A stretch of DNA of 7,101 nt from assembly GCA_026461645.1 (NCBI GenBank), contig JAPJMP010000180.1:1-7101 (forward strand), in the 5' to 3' direction. The stretch's first letter is position 1. Every line of letters starts with the position of its first letter. The translations under genes were made by a program, and so were the position numbers. The stretch is from Burkholderiales bacterium (GTDB taxonomy: Bacteria; Pseudomonadota; Gammaproteobacteria; Burkholderiales; UBA11063). Under the pieces are notes generated by a model, which saw only the letters and a program-made list of their open reading frames with translations, did no database searches and was not told the DNA's origin. Positions 1-5,912 of the stretch are shown in pieces.

Positions 1-6
1 AATATA

Positions 7-465
7 TTAGCTTTTATAATCAATTAGTAATAGTCCAATTGCCACCATCTGCATCACAGTTTTTAATTTACCAATATAGGCCACAGCAACACTTTTTACT
101 TTGCTAATTTGCGCCATCCATTCACGCAGAGCGGATATTGATATTTCACGCACTATGATAATAATTGCCGCCAACCAAAAAGTGCGATGAAAGTTAACTA
201 AAATAACTAAACTTGCAACTACCAAGGCTTTATCTGCAACCGGATCTAAAAAAGCACCAAAAGATGTTTCCTGTTTGAGTAATCGTGCAAAATATCCATC
301 TAGATAATCAGTAATTGCTGCGAATAAAAAAATAATCGAAGCAACTAGATTCTTTGATTGCATATCAAGCACGCTATTGGGTAAATAATAAACTAGCACA
401 AACACTGGCACCAAGAAAATTCTTGACCAAGTTAGCAATAATGGTAATGTCATTTGTTTACACAT
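7..465 (-). CDS. pgsA: CDP-diacylglycerol--glycerol-3-phosphate 3-phosphatidyltransferase, C-terminally short
   Basis: PgsA makes phosphatidylglycerol phosphate from CDP-diacylglycerol and glycerol 3-phosphate in the inner membrane, the committed step to phosphatidylglycerol and cardiolipin. The CDP-alcohol phosphotransferase signature DGxxARx8GxxxDxxxD is complete at residues 56-78 (DGYFAR ... GAFLDPVAD). The family block REISISALREWMAQI follows at 106-120, then SVAVAYIGKLKT. Several hydrophobic segments fit a multi-pass membrane protein. The ATG at 465 is chosen because a GAGGA Shine-Dalgarno lies 4 nt upstream; Met5 is a possible alternative. The gene starts 11 nt after the uvrC stop and is probably translationally coupled to it. 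Oddity: the protein is 152 residues against about 180-190 for the family as recalled, and it stops right after QMVAIGLLLI, so the last membrane helix is missing. This may be a nonsense or frameshift change, or a genuinely short form. Identity is secure; integrity is not. Confidence 0.9.
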   Translation of the reverse strand: MCKQMTLPLLLTWSRIFLVPVFVLVYYLPNSVLDMQSKNLVASIIFLFAAITDYLDGYFARLLKQETSFGAFLDPVADKALVVASLVILVNFHRTFWLAAIIIIVREISISALREWMAQISKVKSVAVAYIGKLKTVMQMVAIGLLLIDYKS

Positions 466-469
466 TTAA

Positions 470-474
470 TCCTC
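470..474 (-). promoter_or_regulatory. Shine-Dalgarno of pgsA
   Basis: The minus strand reads GAGGA, then 4 nt, then the ATG at 465-463. The site lies in the 11-nt gap after the uvrC TGA. It supports the first ATG over the in-frame Met5 and fits translation by ribosomes finishing uvrC. Confidence 0.6.
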
Positions 475-476
475 AA

Positions 477-2288
477 TCAGTGAAAATAAGAGTATATTTG
501 TTGTGCTATTTTTTCCCCAACCCCTGCAACATTAGTTAATTGCTTAACACTAGCTGTTGCAATATTATTAACACTACCAAAATACGCAATAAGATCTCTT
601 TTTTTCTTGGCGCCAATATTCGGTATTTCATCAATACTTGAATAAGACATTTTTTTTATTTGTTTTTTTCTATGCCCCGTAATTGCAAAACGGTGTGCTT
701 CATCTCGTAATGCTTGAACTAATTTAAATGCAGTATTATTATACTCATAATTTATTATTCTGCCATCAGTGAGTAAAACTCTATCATTAGTGGCGGCACG
801 TTTATCACCTTTAACAATTGCGAGCCCTGTTATTTTACCATATAATCCCACTTCAATTAAAATGTTTTTTACAGTTTCTAATTGAATTTTACCGCCATCA
901 ATTATGATGATTTGCGGAATATTTATTGGGTTATTATTAAATCTTCTGCGCAACAAAGTTGCCATAGCCTGTAAATCATTACCATTAATTAAATTGCCGG
1001 CACTGTCCTTATTAATATTGTACAATCGATATTTGCTATGATCAATTATACTATTCTCATAAACTACAAGACTACCTACGGTATTTTCTCCATGATTATG
1101 ACTAATATCAATGCATTCAATTCGCTGAATTGCTGGTAAGTTTAATAGCTGTGCTAATGCTACTTCAGATTTGTGTAAATTACTAAGTTGCATGTTTTGT
1201 TCAATAATTTTATTTAGATTAGTTAAACCCATTTTATATAATGCTTGCATACTCTTTGGAAATTGATTATTAATGCTTATTTGTGTAATTTGTGTAAATA
1301 CTTTTAAAAATTCATGTTTAAACTCACAGCTGGTATAAATTTGGGTTTTAAGTGTAGAATTTAAATAATTACTTTCAATAAAAGCCTGTAAAACCTCATC
1401 TAACGAGTTACCATTATTATGCAAAATATAGTGCTTATCGCCGATATATATACCATTACGCACAATGATCAGATAAATAAATGTTTTTTCGTTTATATTT
1501 TCACAAAAAATTAAATCAGAATTAACCGGCTTATTATAATCATTAATTATCTGTGAATCTCTAACTTGTTTAATTAGTACTAATTTATCCCGCATTTTAG
1601 CTGCTTGCTCAAATTCCATTTGATCAGCTAAATGATACATTGACTTAGTTAAATCATCAATAATTCTGGAGTATTTCCCATTTAAATAGTCGCTAGCTAA
1701 TGCAATATGATGATTATATTCGGCATCTGAAATATAATTCACACACGGAGCACTACATCTTTTAATTTGATATAAAATACAAGGACGTTGGCGATTATTA
1801 AAAACCACATCACTGCAAGTGCGCAATTTAAATATTTTATTAATTAAATCTAAACTTTCTTTTATGGCATTAAGGTTTGGATAGGGACCAAAAAAAATAT
1901 CCTGCTTATTAGGTTTACCTCGATAACTCTCAAGTCGCGGGAATTGGTGTTTAGTGATACGAATTAACGGATAACTTTTATCATCACGAAAAATAATATT
2001 ATATTTAGGTTTTAAACTTTTAATTAAATTATTTTCTAAAATTAAGGCCGCAGCCTCATCAGCAGTAATAGTTATTTCTATACTTTCAATTTTAGCCACC
2101 ATTAGGCTGATACGCGGTGACAATTTAGCTGATTTAAGAAAATATGATTTAACTCGATTATATAAGTTTATGGCTTTTCCTACATATAAAAGCTCCTTCT
2201 GCGCAGCAGTTGCAGCATAAAACCTATAAACTCCTGGTAATTTGGGGATTGATGCAATAAAATTATCTTGTGTTACTTTTACTTCCAT
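477..2288 (-). CDS. uvrC: UvrABC excinuclease subunit C
   Basis: UvrC makes the 3' and 5' incisions around bulky DNA lesions after UvrA/UvrB recognition. At 603 residues it is full length (E. coli about 610). Domains in order: N-terminal GIY-YIG nuclease (about 16-95) with GVY at 19-21, YVGK at 35-38, Arg45 and Glu85; a four-cysteine block (C158, C170, C178, C182, within RTC...RPC...RCSAPC) matching the cysteines reported to bind an Fe-S cluster in UvrC; a UVR UvrB-binding segment (about 211-245, EFEQAAKMRDKL); a central RNase H-like nuclease with Asp394 (CIDISH), Asp464 (IIDGGK) and His532 (DEAHRF); and tandem helix-hairpin-helix motifs (about 553-600, IPNIGAKKK and VAGVGEKIA). All expected catalytic residues are present. 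The ATG lies inside the ubiA 3' end, giving a 10-nt overlap, with an AGG 7 nt upstream, so translation is probably coupled to ubiA. pgsA follows, a neighbour pairing common in proteobacteria. Confidence 0.98.
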   Translation of the reverse strand: MEVKVTQDNFIASIPKLPGVYRFYAATAAQKELLYVGKAINLYNRVKSYFLKSAKLSPRISLMVAKIESIEITITADEAAALILENNLIKSLKPKYNIIFRDDKSYPLIRITKHQFPRLESYRGKPNKQDIFFGPYPNLNAIKESLDLINKIFKLRTCSDVVFNNRQRPCILYQIKRCSAPCVNYISDAEYNHHIALASDYLNGKYSRIIDDLTKSMYHLADQMEFEQAAKMRDKLVLIKQVRDSQIINDYNKPVNSDLIFCENINEKTFIYLIIVRNGIYIGDKHYILHNNGNSLDEVLQAFIESNYLNSTLKTQIYTSCEFKHEFLKVFTQITQISINNQFPKSMQALYKMGLTNLNKIIEQNMQLSNLHKSEVALAQLLNLPAIQRIECIDISHNHGENTVGSLVVYENSIIDHSKYRLYNINKDSAGNLINGNDLQAMATLLRRRFNNNPINIPQIIIIDGGKIQLETVKNILIEVGLYGKITGLAIVKGDKRAATNDRVLLTDGRIINYEYNNTAFKLVQALRDEAHRFAITGHRKKQIKKMSYSSIDEIPNIGAKKKRDLIAYFGSVNNIATASVKQLTNVAGVGEKIAQQIYSYFH

Positions 2289-3130
2289 TGTAAACCTAAA
2301 CAGATAGCACTAAAAACAATTAATCCCACATAATTATTCAATAAAAATAATTTAAAATATAAATGCTGATTATGTTTAAATAAATTAACTATTTGGTATA
2401 AAATTAGAATTAAAGCAATTGCAATACCACTATAAAAAAAATAATTCAACTGCAAAATTATTCCAACGCTTAGCATTAATAGTAGATAACATAAAAAACA
2501 AAATGCTACCATGGTATTGACTGATTTTCCCCAGAAAATTGCTGAAGTTTTAATTCCAATTTTTAGATCATCCTCTATGTCACACAGAGCATATATGGTG
2601 TCATATGCAATCACCCAAAAGAAATTGGCGGCAAAGAGTAACAAGGCAACAACATTAATGGTGTTATTGATTTCCATAAATGCCATTAAAATACCAAAAC
2701 TAAAAGCAATACCTAAATATGCTTGAGGAATCGCAAAAAATCTTTTCATTAAAGGATAAGTAATAAAAATAAATACTGCAATTAAACTCAACAAAATAGT
2801 TTTAAAATGTAAAAAAACAAGTTCCAAAACTAGAGCTAAAACACTTAAAATTATTGCAAAAATTAACGCTTGTTTACGATTTAAACTACCATTTGCTAAT
2901 GGCCTAGATTTAGTTCGGGTTACTTGTTGATCAAACTCAACGTCCCAAATATCATTAAACGCACAACCTGCGCTACGCGTCAAGAACACACCACAACTAA
3001 AGACCAGCAACAGTTTTAAATTAAATTCACCATTGGCGGCAACTACTACGGCAATTAATGTTGGCCACAGTAATAATAAACTGCCAATTGGCTTATTAAA
3101 ACGAATTAATTGTAAATAATTTTTAAACAT
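2279..3130 (-). CDS. ubiA: 4-hydroxybenzoate polyprenyltransferase
   Basis: UbiA attaches the polyprenyl chain to 4-hydroxybenzoate in the inner membrane, the first membrane step of ubiquinone synthesis. Its 283 residues are the usual length (E. coli 290). The first Asp-rich motif is NDIWDVEFD at 59-67 (N59, D60, D63, D67), followed by TRTKSRPLANG. The second is YDTIYALCDIEDD at 176-188 (D184, D187, D188), followed by KIGIKTSAIFWG. These motifs bind the Mg-diphosphate of the prenyl donor. About eight or nine hydrophobic helices cover the rest, and the N-terminal LIRFNKPIGSLLLLWPT is typical of UbiA. The ATG has an AAAGG about 10 nt upstream. The gene starts 24 nt after the SDR stop, and its last 10 nt are shared with the start of uvrC. 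The motif context favours ubiquinone-type UbiA over menaquinone or heme O prenyltransferases. Confidence 0.95.
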   Translation of the reverse strand: MFKNYLQLIRFNKPIGSLLLLWPTLIAVVVAANGEFNLKLLLVFSCGVFLTRSAGCAFNDIWDVEFDQQVTRTKSRPLANGSLNRKQALIFAIILSVLALVLELVFLHFKTILLSLIAVFIFITYPLMKRFFAIPQAYLGIAFSFGILMAFMEINNTINVVALLLFAANFFWVIAYDTIYALCDIEDDLKIGIKTSAIFWGKSVNTMVAFCFLCYLLLMLSVGIILQLNYFFYSGIAIALILILYQIVNLFKHNQHLYFKLFLLNNYVGLIVFSAICLGLQWK

Positions 3131-3154
3131 TTGGCTTAAACCTTTATATCAACC

Positions 3155-3973
3155 TTAATTCCGCAAAATCTTGCTACTGCGTAAACTAAAATCGTCTTTA
3201 GTTTCATTAGCAGTAAAAATATATAGATCATTCTTTGCAATTCCAGCAAATAAAATATCTGCAGCAGTTATTGCATCAATCCCCTGATTGGTTAATTTAG
3301 TTATGTCCTGAAAAAATTGTTGGGCACTATTAGCTATATATAAAGTATCATTTAGTGCCTCTAAATGTCTTGCACTATTAGCTAAATTAGATTGCACAAA
3401 ATAGGGAAAGAAAATTGACACATTTATTTTGTTCAGACCGGCTGCAATTAAATCTTGCTGAAGAGCTTCAGTCATAGCGGTTATTGCATGTTTAGTAATT
3501 TGATAACCACTCAAATGCGCAGTAGTAACCAAGCCTAAATGTGAAGAAACGTTAACAATATGGCAATCATCATTTTGTTTAATCATTAAAGGCACTACCT
3601 GATGTAAGCAGTTAATTACGCTGATTAAATTAACGTTAATTGTCCAATCTATTTGTGCTAACGGAGTTTCCCAAATAGGGCCAAAAGGGCCACTGACTCC
3701 GGCATTATTAATCAATAAATTTATTTTGCCATAGCGCTGTATAATTTGCTTGGTAATGGTTTCAAAAACATTCGCCAATGTGATGTCATAATGCAAAATT
3801 AAAACATCGGGCGTAATAGTTAATAACTCATCGGCTAATTTAACCAAATTAGTATAATCACTATCTATCAGTGCCAATTTCATTTGTGAACTAGCACATT
3901 TAAACGCTATGCCTCTGCCAATGCCACTAGCGGCACCAGTTATCATGGCTACTTTATTGCTAAAATTTTGAAT
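3155..3973 (-). CDS. Short-chain dehydrogenase/reductase (SDR), probable ATT start
   Basis: This is a classical SDR oxidoreductase of unknown substrate. Numbered from the first ATG (3946, 263 residues): cofactor motif TGAASGIG at 3-10, acidic Asp28 at the end of strand 2 (LALIDSD, suggesting NAD(H)), NNAG at 80-83, and the catalytic set Asn106, Ser135, Tyr148, Lys152 (YQITK), with the usual 13-residue Ser-Tyr spacing. From that ATG the fold would begin at the glycine loop, without beta strand 1. The upstream in-frame codons read IQNFSNKVA, directly continuous with MITGAASGIG and matching the normal SDR N-terminus (NKVAxITGAxSGIG). The only frame-compatible start there is ATT at 3973-3971, 6 nt after an AGAGG Shine-Dalgarno; a TAA at 3979-3977 closes the frame further up. 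I therefore extend the CDS to 3973 (272 residues). It is the first gene of the SDR-ubiA-uvrC-pgsA operon. The family call is firm and the substrate unknown. Confidence 0.88.
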   Translation of the reverse strand: MQNFSNKVAMITGAASGIGRGIAFKCASSQMKLALIDSDYTNLVKLADELLTITPDVLILHYDITLANVFETITKQIIQRYGKINLLINNAGVSGPFGPIWETPLAQIDWTINVNLISVINCLHQVVPLMIKQNDDCHIVNVSSHLGLVTTAHLSGYQITKHAITAMTEALQQDLIAAGLNKINVSIFFPYFVQSNLANSARHLEALNDTLYIANSAQQFFQDITKLTNQGIDAITAADILFAGIAKNDLYIFTANETKDDFSLRSSKILRN

Positions 3974-3979
3974 AATTTA

Positions 3980-3984
3980 CCTCT
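3980..3984 (-). promoter_or_regulatory. Shine-Dalgarno that decides the SDR start
   Basis: The minus strand reads AGAGG here, then 6 nt, then ATT (3973-3971). It is about 33 nt from the first ATG at 3946, too far to serve it. No comparable purine-rich site lies just upstream of that ATG, where the bases read AAAGTAGCC. This is the main nucleotide evidence for initiation at ATT. Confidence 0.6.
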
Positions 3985-4009
3985 ATTTCTACCAATTAAT
4001 TTTTTTAAA

Positions 4010-4015
4010 ATTATA
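4010..4015 (-). promoter_or_regulatory. Probable -10 element of the SDR-ubiA-uvrC-pgsA operon
   Basis: A perfect TATAAT reads on the minus strand. The predicted transcript start, near 4003, leaves a leader of about 30 nt before the ATT start and includes the AGAGG. The hexamer 17 nt upstream (ATGCAT) is a poor -35 and there is no TG extension. In such AT-rich DNA a TATAAT can arise by chance, so position is the main support. Confidence 0.45.
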
Positions 4016-4085
4016 CCTTAATTTAATAATTTATGCATCGCTTTTAACTCCTAGAACAATAAAATTTCAAAGTCAATTACCTGAT

Positions 4086-4145
4086 AAACTTTAGCCTAAT
4101 TTGTAACCATGTGATTTGCCGCAAGCTAAAACTTTGCCTATATTT
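4086..4145. repeat. Imperfect 17-nt direct repeat pair
   Basis: AAACTTTAGCCTAATTT at 4086-4102 recurs as AAACTTTGCCTATATTT at 4129-4145, a 43-nt period. The copies differ by one single-base gap in each. Both lie in the higher-G+C core of the intergenic region. They could be a decayed tandem duplication or paired protein-binding sites. The evidence is one pair only. Confidence 0.35.
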
Positions 4146-4222
4146 AAAGTTAAATGACGTATAAAAGGCACTTCACTTTTTTGTTGCCTGGTTTGAATAT
4201 TAAGGATTCTAACTAAATTAGA
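4091..4222 (-). pseudogene. Possible gene relic or unannotated short ORF, unrecognised
   Basis: The minus strand is open for 43 codons between a TAA at 4225-4223 and a TAA at 4093-4091. It ends in a protein-like sequence, LNIGKVLACGKSHGYKLG. There is no in-frame ATG. The only conventional candidate is GTG at 4171-4169, which would give 26 residues and has no clear Shine-Dalgarno. Its composition (about 34% G+C) is like the neighbouring genes and unlike the 20% flanks. I do not recognise a family. It could be the 3' remnant of a decayed gene, part of a dispersed repeat, or chance. Confidence 0.25.
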
Positions 4223-4256
4223 TTATGTAATTGACGATCGGGAAATTTCTTTATTA

Positions 4257-4265
4257 TGTTATAAT
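4257..4265 (+). promoter_or_regulatory. Probable extended -10 promoter of the mla operon
   Basis: TGTTATAAT is a perfect extended -10 (TGn plus TATAAT at 4260-4265). The predicted transcript start, near 4272, gives a leader of about 30 nt before mlaF. A good -35 hexamer, TTGACG, lies at 4231-4236 but is 23 nt from this -10, too far. It could instead pair with the weaker TATGTT at 4255-4260, 18 nt away. An extended -10 does not strictly need a -35. Confidence 0.5.
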
Positions 4266-4301
4266 TATATATCTTATTAGTTTATTTTTTAAGTAGTACT
4301 C

Positions 4302-5105
4302 ATGCAAGAATATTCTGTATTAATGAATAATGTATCTTTTGGTTATGATTTAAACCGAAAAATAGTCAACAATATTTCATTAAAAATACCTAAAGGTAAA
4401 ATTGTAGCAATTATGGGTGGGTCTGGTTGTGGCAAAACTACATTATTACGCCTAATCTCTGGCCAAATTAAGCCAGATTGCGGCTCAATTCAGTTATTTG
4501 ATCAGGAATTAAACAATATTAGCAATAAAAACATGCTCAGCCTACGCAAAAGAATTGGAATGTTATTTCAATTTGGTGCATTATTTACCGATATGACTGT
4601 ATTTGACAATGTGGCTTTTACATTGCAAGAACATACCAATTTAAATGCTGATTTAATTAATACCATAGTCGCAATGAAATTACATGCGGTTGGCCTGTTT
4701 GGCACGCAAAACTTAATGCCACAAGAATTATCCGGTGGAATGGCACGACGAGTTGCTTTAGCTCGATCAATTGCACTTGATCCTGAATTAATGATGTATG
4801 ATGAACCATTTACAGGTCTTGATCCAATCTCTTTAAATGTATCAGCAACATTAATTCAAAAATTAAATAAATCTTTAAATCAAACGGTAATTCTCGTGAC
4901 CCACGATATTGAATCAACTTTTAAAATTGCAGATTATATATATTTTATGTCAAAAGATGGCATTATAGCTGAAGGTACCGTAGATGAAATTAAAAACTCG
5001 ACTAACGCGATGATAAGTCAATTTATAGCAGGTAATATTCAAGGTTTATACAACTTTGAATATCCAACTACGCTTAATTATCACGAATATTTAGGATTAA
5101 TATAA
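4302..5105 (+). CDS. mlaF: Phospholipid ABC transporter ATP-binding protein MlaF
   Basis: MlaF is the cytoplasmic ATPase of the MlaFEDB complex, which moves phospholipids between the outer and inner membranes to keep outer-membrane lipid asymmetry. The 267 residues show Walker A GGSGCGKT (39-46), Q-loop Gln90 (MLFQFGALF), signature LSGGM (143-147) followed by ARRVALARS, Walker B LMMYDEP with Asp167/Glu168, D-loop GLDP (172-175), and the switch His201. The C-terminal tail ISQFIAGNIQG...FEYP...YH is characteristic of MlaF rather than other ABC ATPases; in E. coli this tail contacts the neighbouring subunit. The ATG at 4302 is the first possible start because TAA (4290-4292) closes the frame above it. 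No clear Shine-Dalgarno precedes it (AAGTAGTACTC). It is the first gene of the operon and mlaE starts 3 nt after its stop. No mlaB is seen within the window. Confidence 0.96.
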   Translation: MQEYSVLMNNVSFGYDLNRKIVNNISLKIPKGKIVAIMGGSGCGKTTLLRLISGQIKPDCGSIQLFDQELNNISNKNMLSLRKRIGMLFQFGALFTDMTVFDNVAFTLQEHTNLNADLINTIVAMKLHAVGLFGTQNLMPQELSGGMARRVALARSIALDPELMMYDEPFTGLDPISLNVSATLIQKLNKSLNQTVILVTHDIESTFKIADYIYFMSKDGIIAEGTVDEIKNSTNAMISQFIAGNIQGLYNFEYPTTLNYHEYLGLI

Positions 5106-5108
5106 CCA

Positions 5109-5891
5109 ATGCAAAAAATTTATACTATTATTGCTAGAATTGGTAATCCAGTTACTGCTTTTATTTTGCATTTAAGTGGAATACTAAGATTATTATTAGC
5201 TGCGCTAATTAATTTGCCATACTCATTCCTGCGTCCACAATTAATTGTTAAAGAAATATATTATTCTGGAGTAAAATCAATCTTAATAATTGTAGTCTCT
5301 GGTTGGTTTGTTGGTATGGTGTTAGGTTTGCAAGGTTACAATACTTTACAACGTTTTGGTTCGGTTAGTATGCTCGGCTCAGTAGTAGCATTAACATTAT
5401 TACGCGAATTAGGTCCAGTATTAACTGCAATTTTATATGCGGCACGTGCTGGTTCAGGCATTACCGCAGAAATTGGTTTAATGAAAGCTACCGAACAATT
5501 AGAGGCAATGAGTGTGATGGCAGTATCTCCGATTAAACGAGTTATCGTGCCTAAATTTATTGGTGGCATAATAGCAGTCCCATTATTAGCTGCCCTATTT
5601 AATACCGCCGGCATTTGGGGCGGATATTTTGTTGGCGTAGTGTTATTTAAACTTGATCATGGAGCCTTTTGGTCACAAATGCAAGATAGCGTAAGCTTAC
5701 ACTATGATGTGATAAATGGTATAATTAAAAGCTCTATTTTTGGCATTACTGTAACTTTAATTGCAGTTTATCAAGGATTTATTGCTAAACCTACGGCCGA
5801 GGGTGTTTCCAATGCAACCACTAGAACCGTAGTTAGTTCAGCTTTATCAGTTCTAGCTTTAGATTTTATATTAACCGCACTAATGTTTTGA
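5109..5891 (+). CDS. mlaE: Phospholipid ABC transporter permease MlaE
   Basis: MlaE is the inner-membrane permease of the Mla lipid transporter and works as a dimer with MlaF. Its 260 residues match the family length. The conserved MlaE core is intact: SGWFVGMVLGLQGY (64-77), RELGPVLTAILYAARAGSG (99-117), TAEIGLMKATEQLEAMSVM (119-137), then PIKRVIVPKF (141-150). The C-terminus, PTAEGVSNATTRTVVSSA (228-245) plus LDFILTALMF, is equally typical. Hydrophobic segments near 58-76, 90-110, 150-180, 205-225 and 244-260 fit five or so membrane helices, with an amphipathic N-terminal helix lying along the membrane. The gene follows mlaF by 3 nt. The only candidate Shine-Dalgarno is an AGGA inside the end of mlaF, about 12 nt before the ATG, so coupling to mlaF translation is likely. 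Confidence 0.96.
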   Translation: MQKIYTIIARIGNPVTAFILHLSGILRLLLAALINLPYSFLRPQLIVKEIYYSGVKSILIIVVSGWFVGMVLGLQGYNTLQRFGSVSMLGSVVALTLLRELGPVLTAILYAARAGSGITAEIGLMKATEQLEAMSVMAVSPIKRVIVPKFIGGIIAVPLLAALFNTAGIWGGYFVGVVLFKLDHGAFWSQMQDSVSLHYDVINGIIKSSIFGITVTLIAVYQGFIAKPTAEGVSNATTRTVVSSALSVLALDFILTALMF

Positions 5892-5900
5892 TAGATTAAT

Positions 5901-5904
5901 GGAG
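5901..5904 (+). promoter_or_regulatory. Shine-Dalgarno of mlaD (GTG start)
   Basis: GGAG lies 8 nt before the GTG at 5913. The closest ATG, at 5899, overlaps this site and opens a frame that ends after five codons, so it cannot be the mlaD start. The site supports GTG initiation. Confidence 0.6.
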
Positions 5905-5912
5905 TCGATTAG

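Larger units (their letters stand above)
3974..4301. other. Divergent intergenic region between the two operons
   Basis: This is the only gene-free stretch over 300 bases. The ends hold the two outward-facing promoter/leader regions (minus-strand -10 at 4010-4015, plus-strand extended -10 at 4257-4265). Hand counts give about 20% G+C in 4001-4060 and in 4201-4300, against 34% in 4091-4190, so the centre looks more like gene sequence than the flanks. That centre carries a start-less open frame on the minus strand and an imperfect direct repeat. I saw no tRNA, no strong hairpin-plus-T-tract terminator, and no riboswitch I recognise. Confidence 0.7.

Noticed and set aside
354..539. 61-codon plus-strand open frame over the pgsA/uvrC junction
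   Set aside because: It is antisense to two well-supported genes, and its translation resembles no known protein.
2511..2726. 71-codon plus-strand open frame inside ubiA
   Set aside because: It is antisense to the second Asp-rich motif region of UbiA, with no independent support.
4018..4055. Minus-strand mini-ORF MHKLLN preceded by AGGAG, as a possible leader peptide of the SDR operon
   Set aside because: It is only six codons and lies upstream of the TATAAT at 4015-4010, so the predicted transcript would not include it. A/T-rich DNA yields such ORFs easily.
4166..4200. AGGCA...TGCCT inverted repeat with T-run and a GGTTTGAAT segment, considered as a terminator or tRNA T-arm
   Set aside because: The stem is only 5 bp with a 14-nt loop and the T-run sits inside the loop. 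No other tRNA arms could be found around it.
4154..4216. 20-codon plus-strand ORF starting at ATG 4154 in the spacer
   Set aside because: It has no Shine-Dalgarno, no family resemblance, and overlaps the more coding-like minus-strand frame.
5336..5614. 92-codon minus-strand open frame inside mlaE
   Set aside because: It is antisense to the most conserved part of MlaE and has no recognisable domain.
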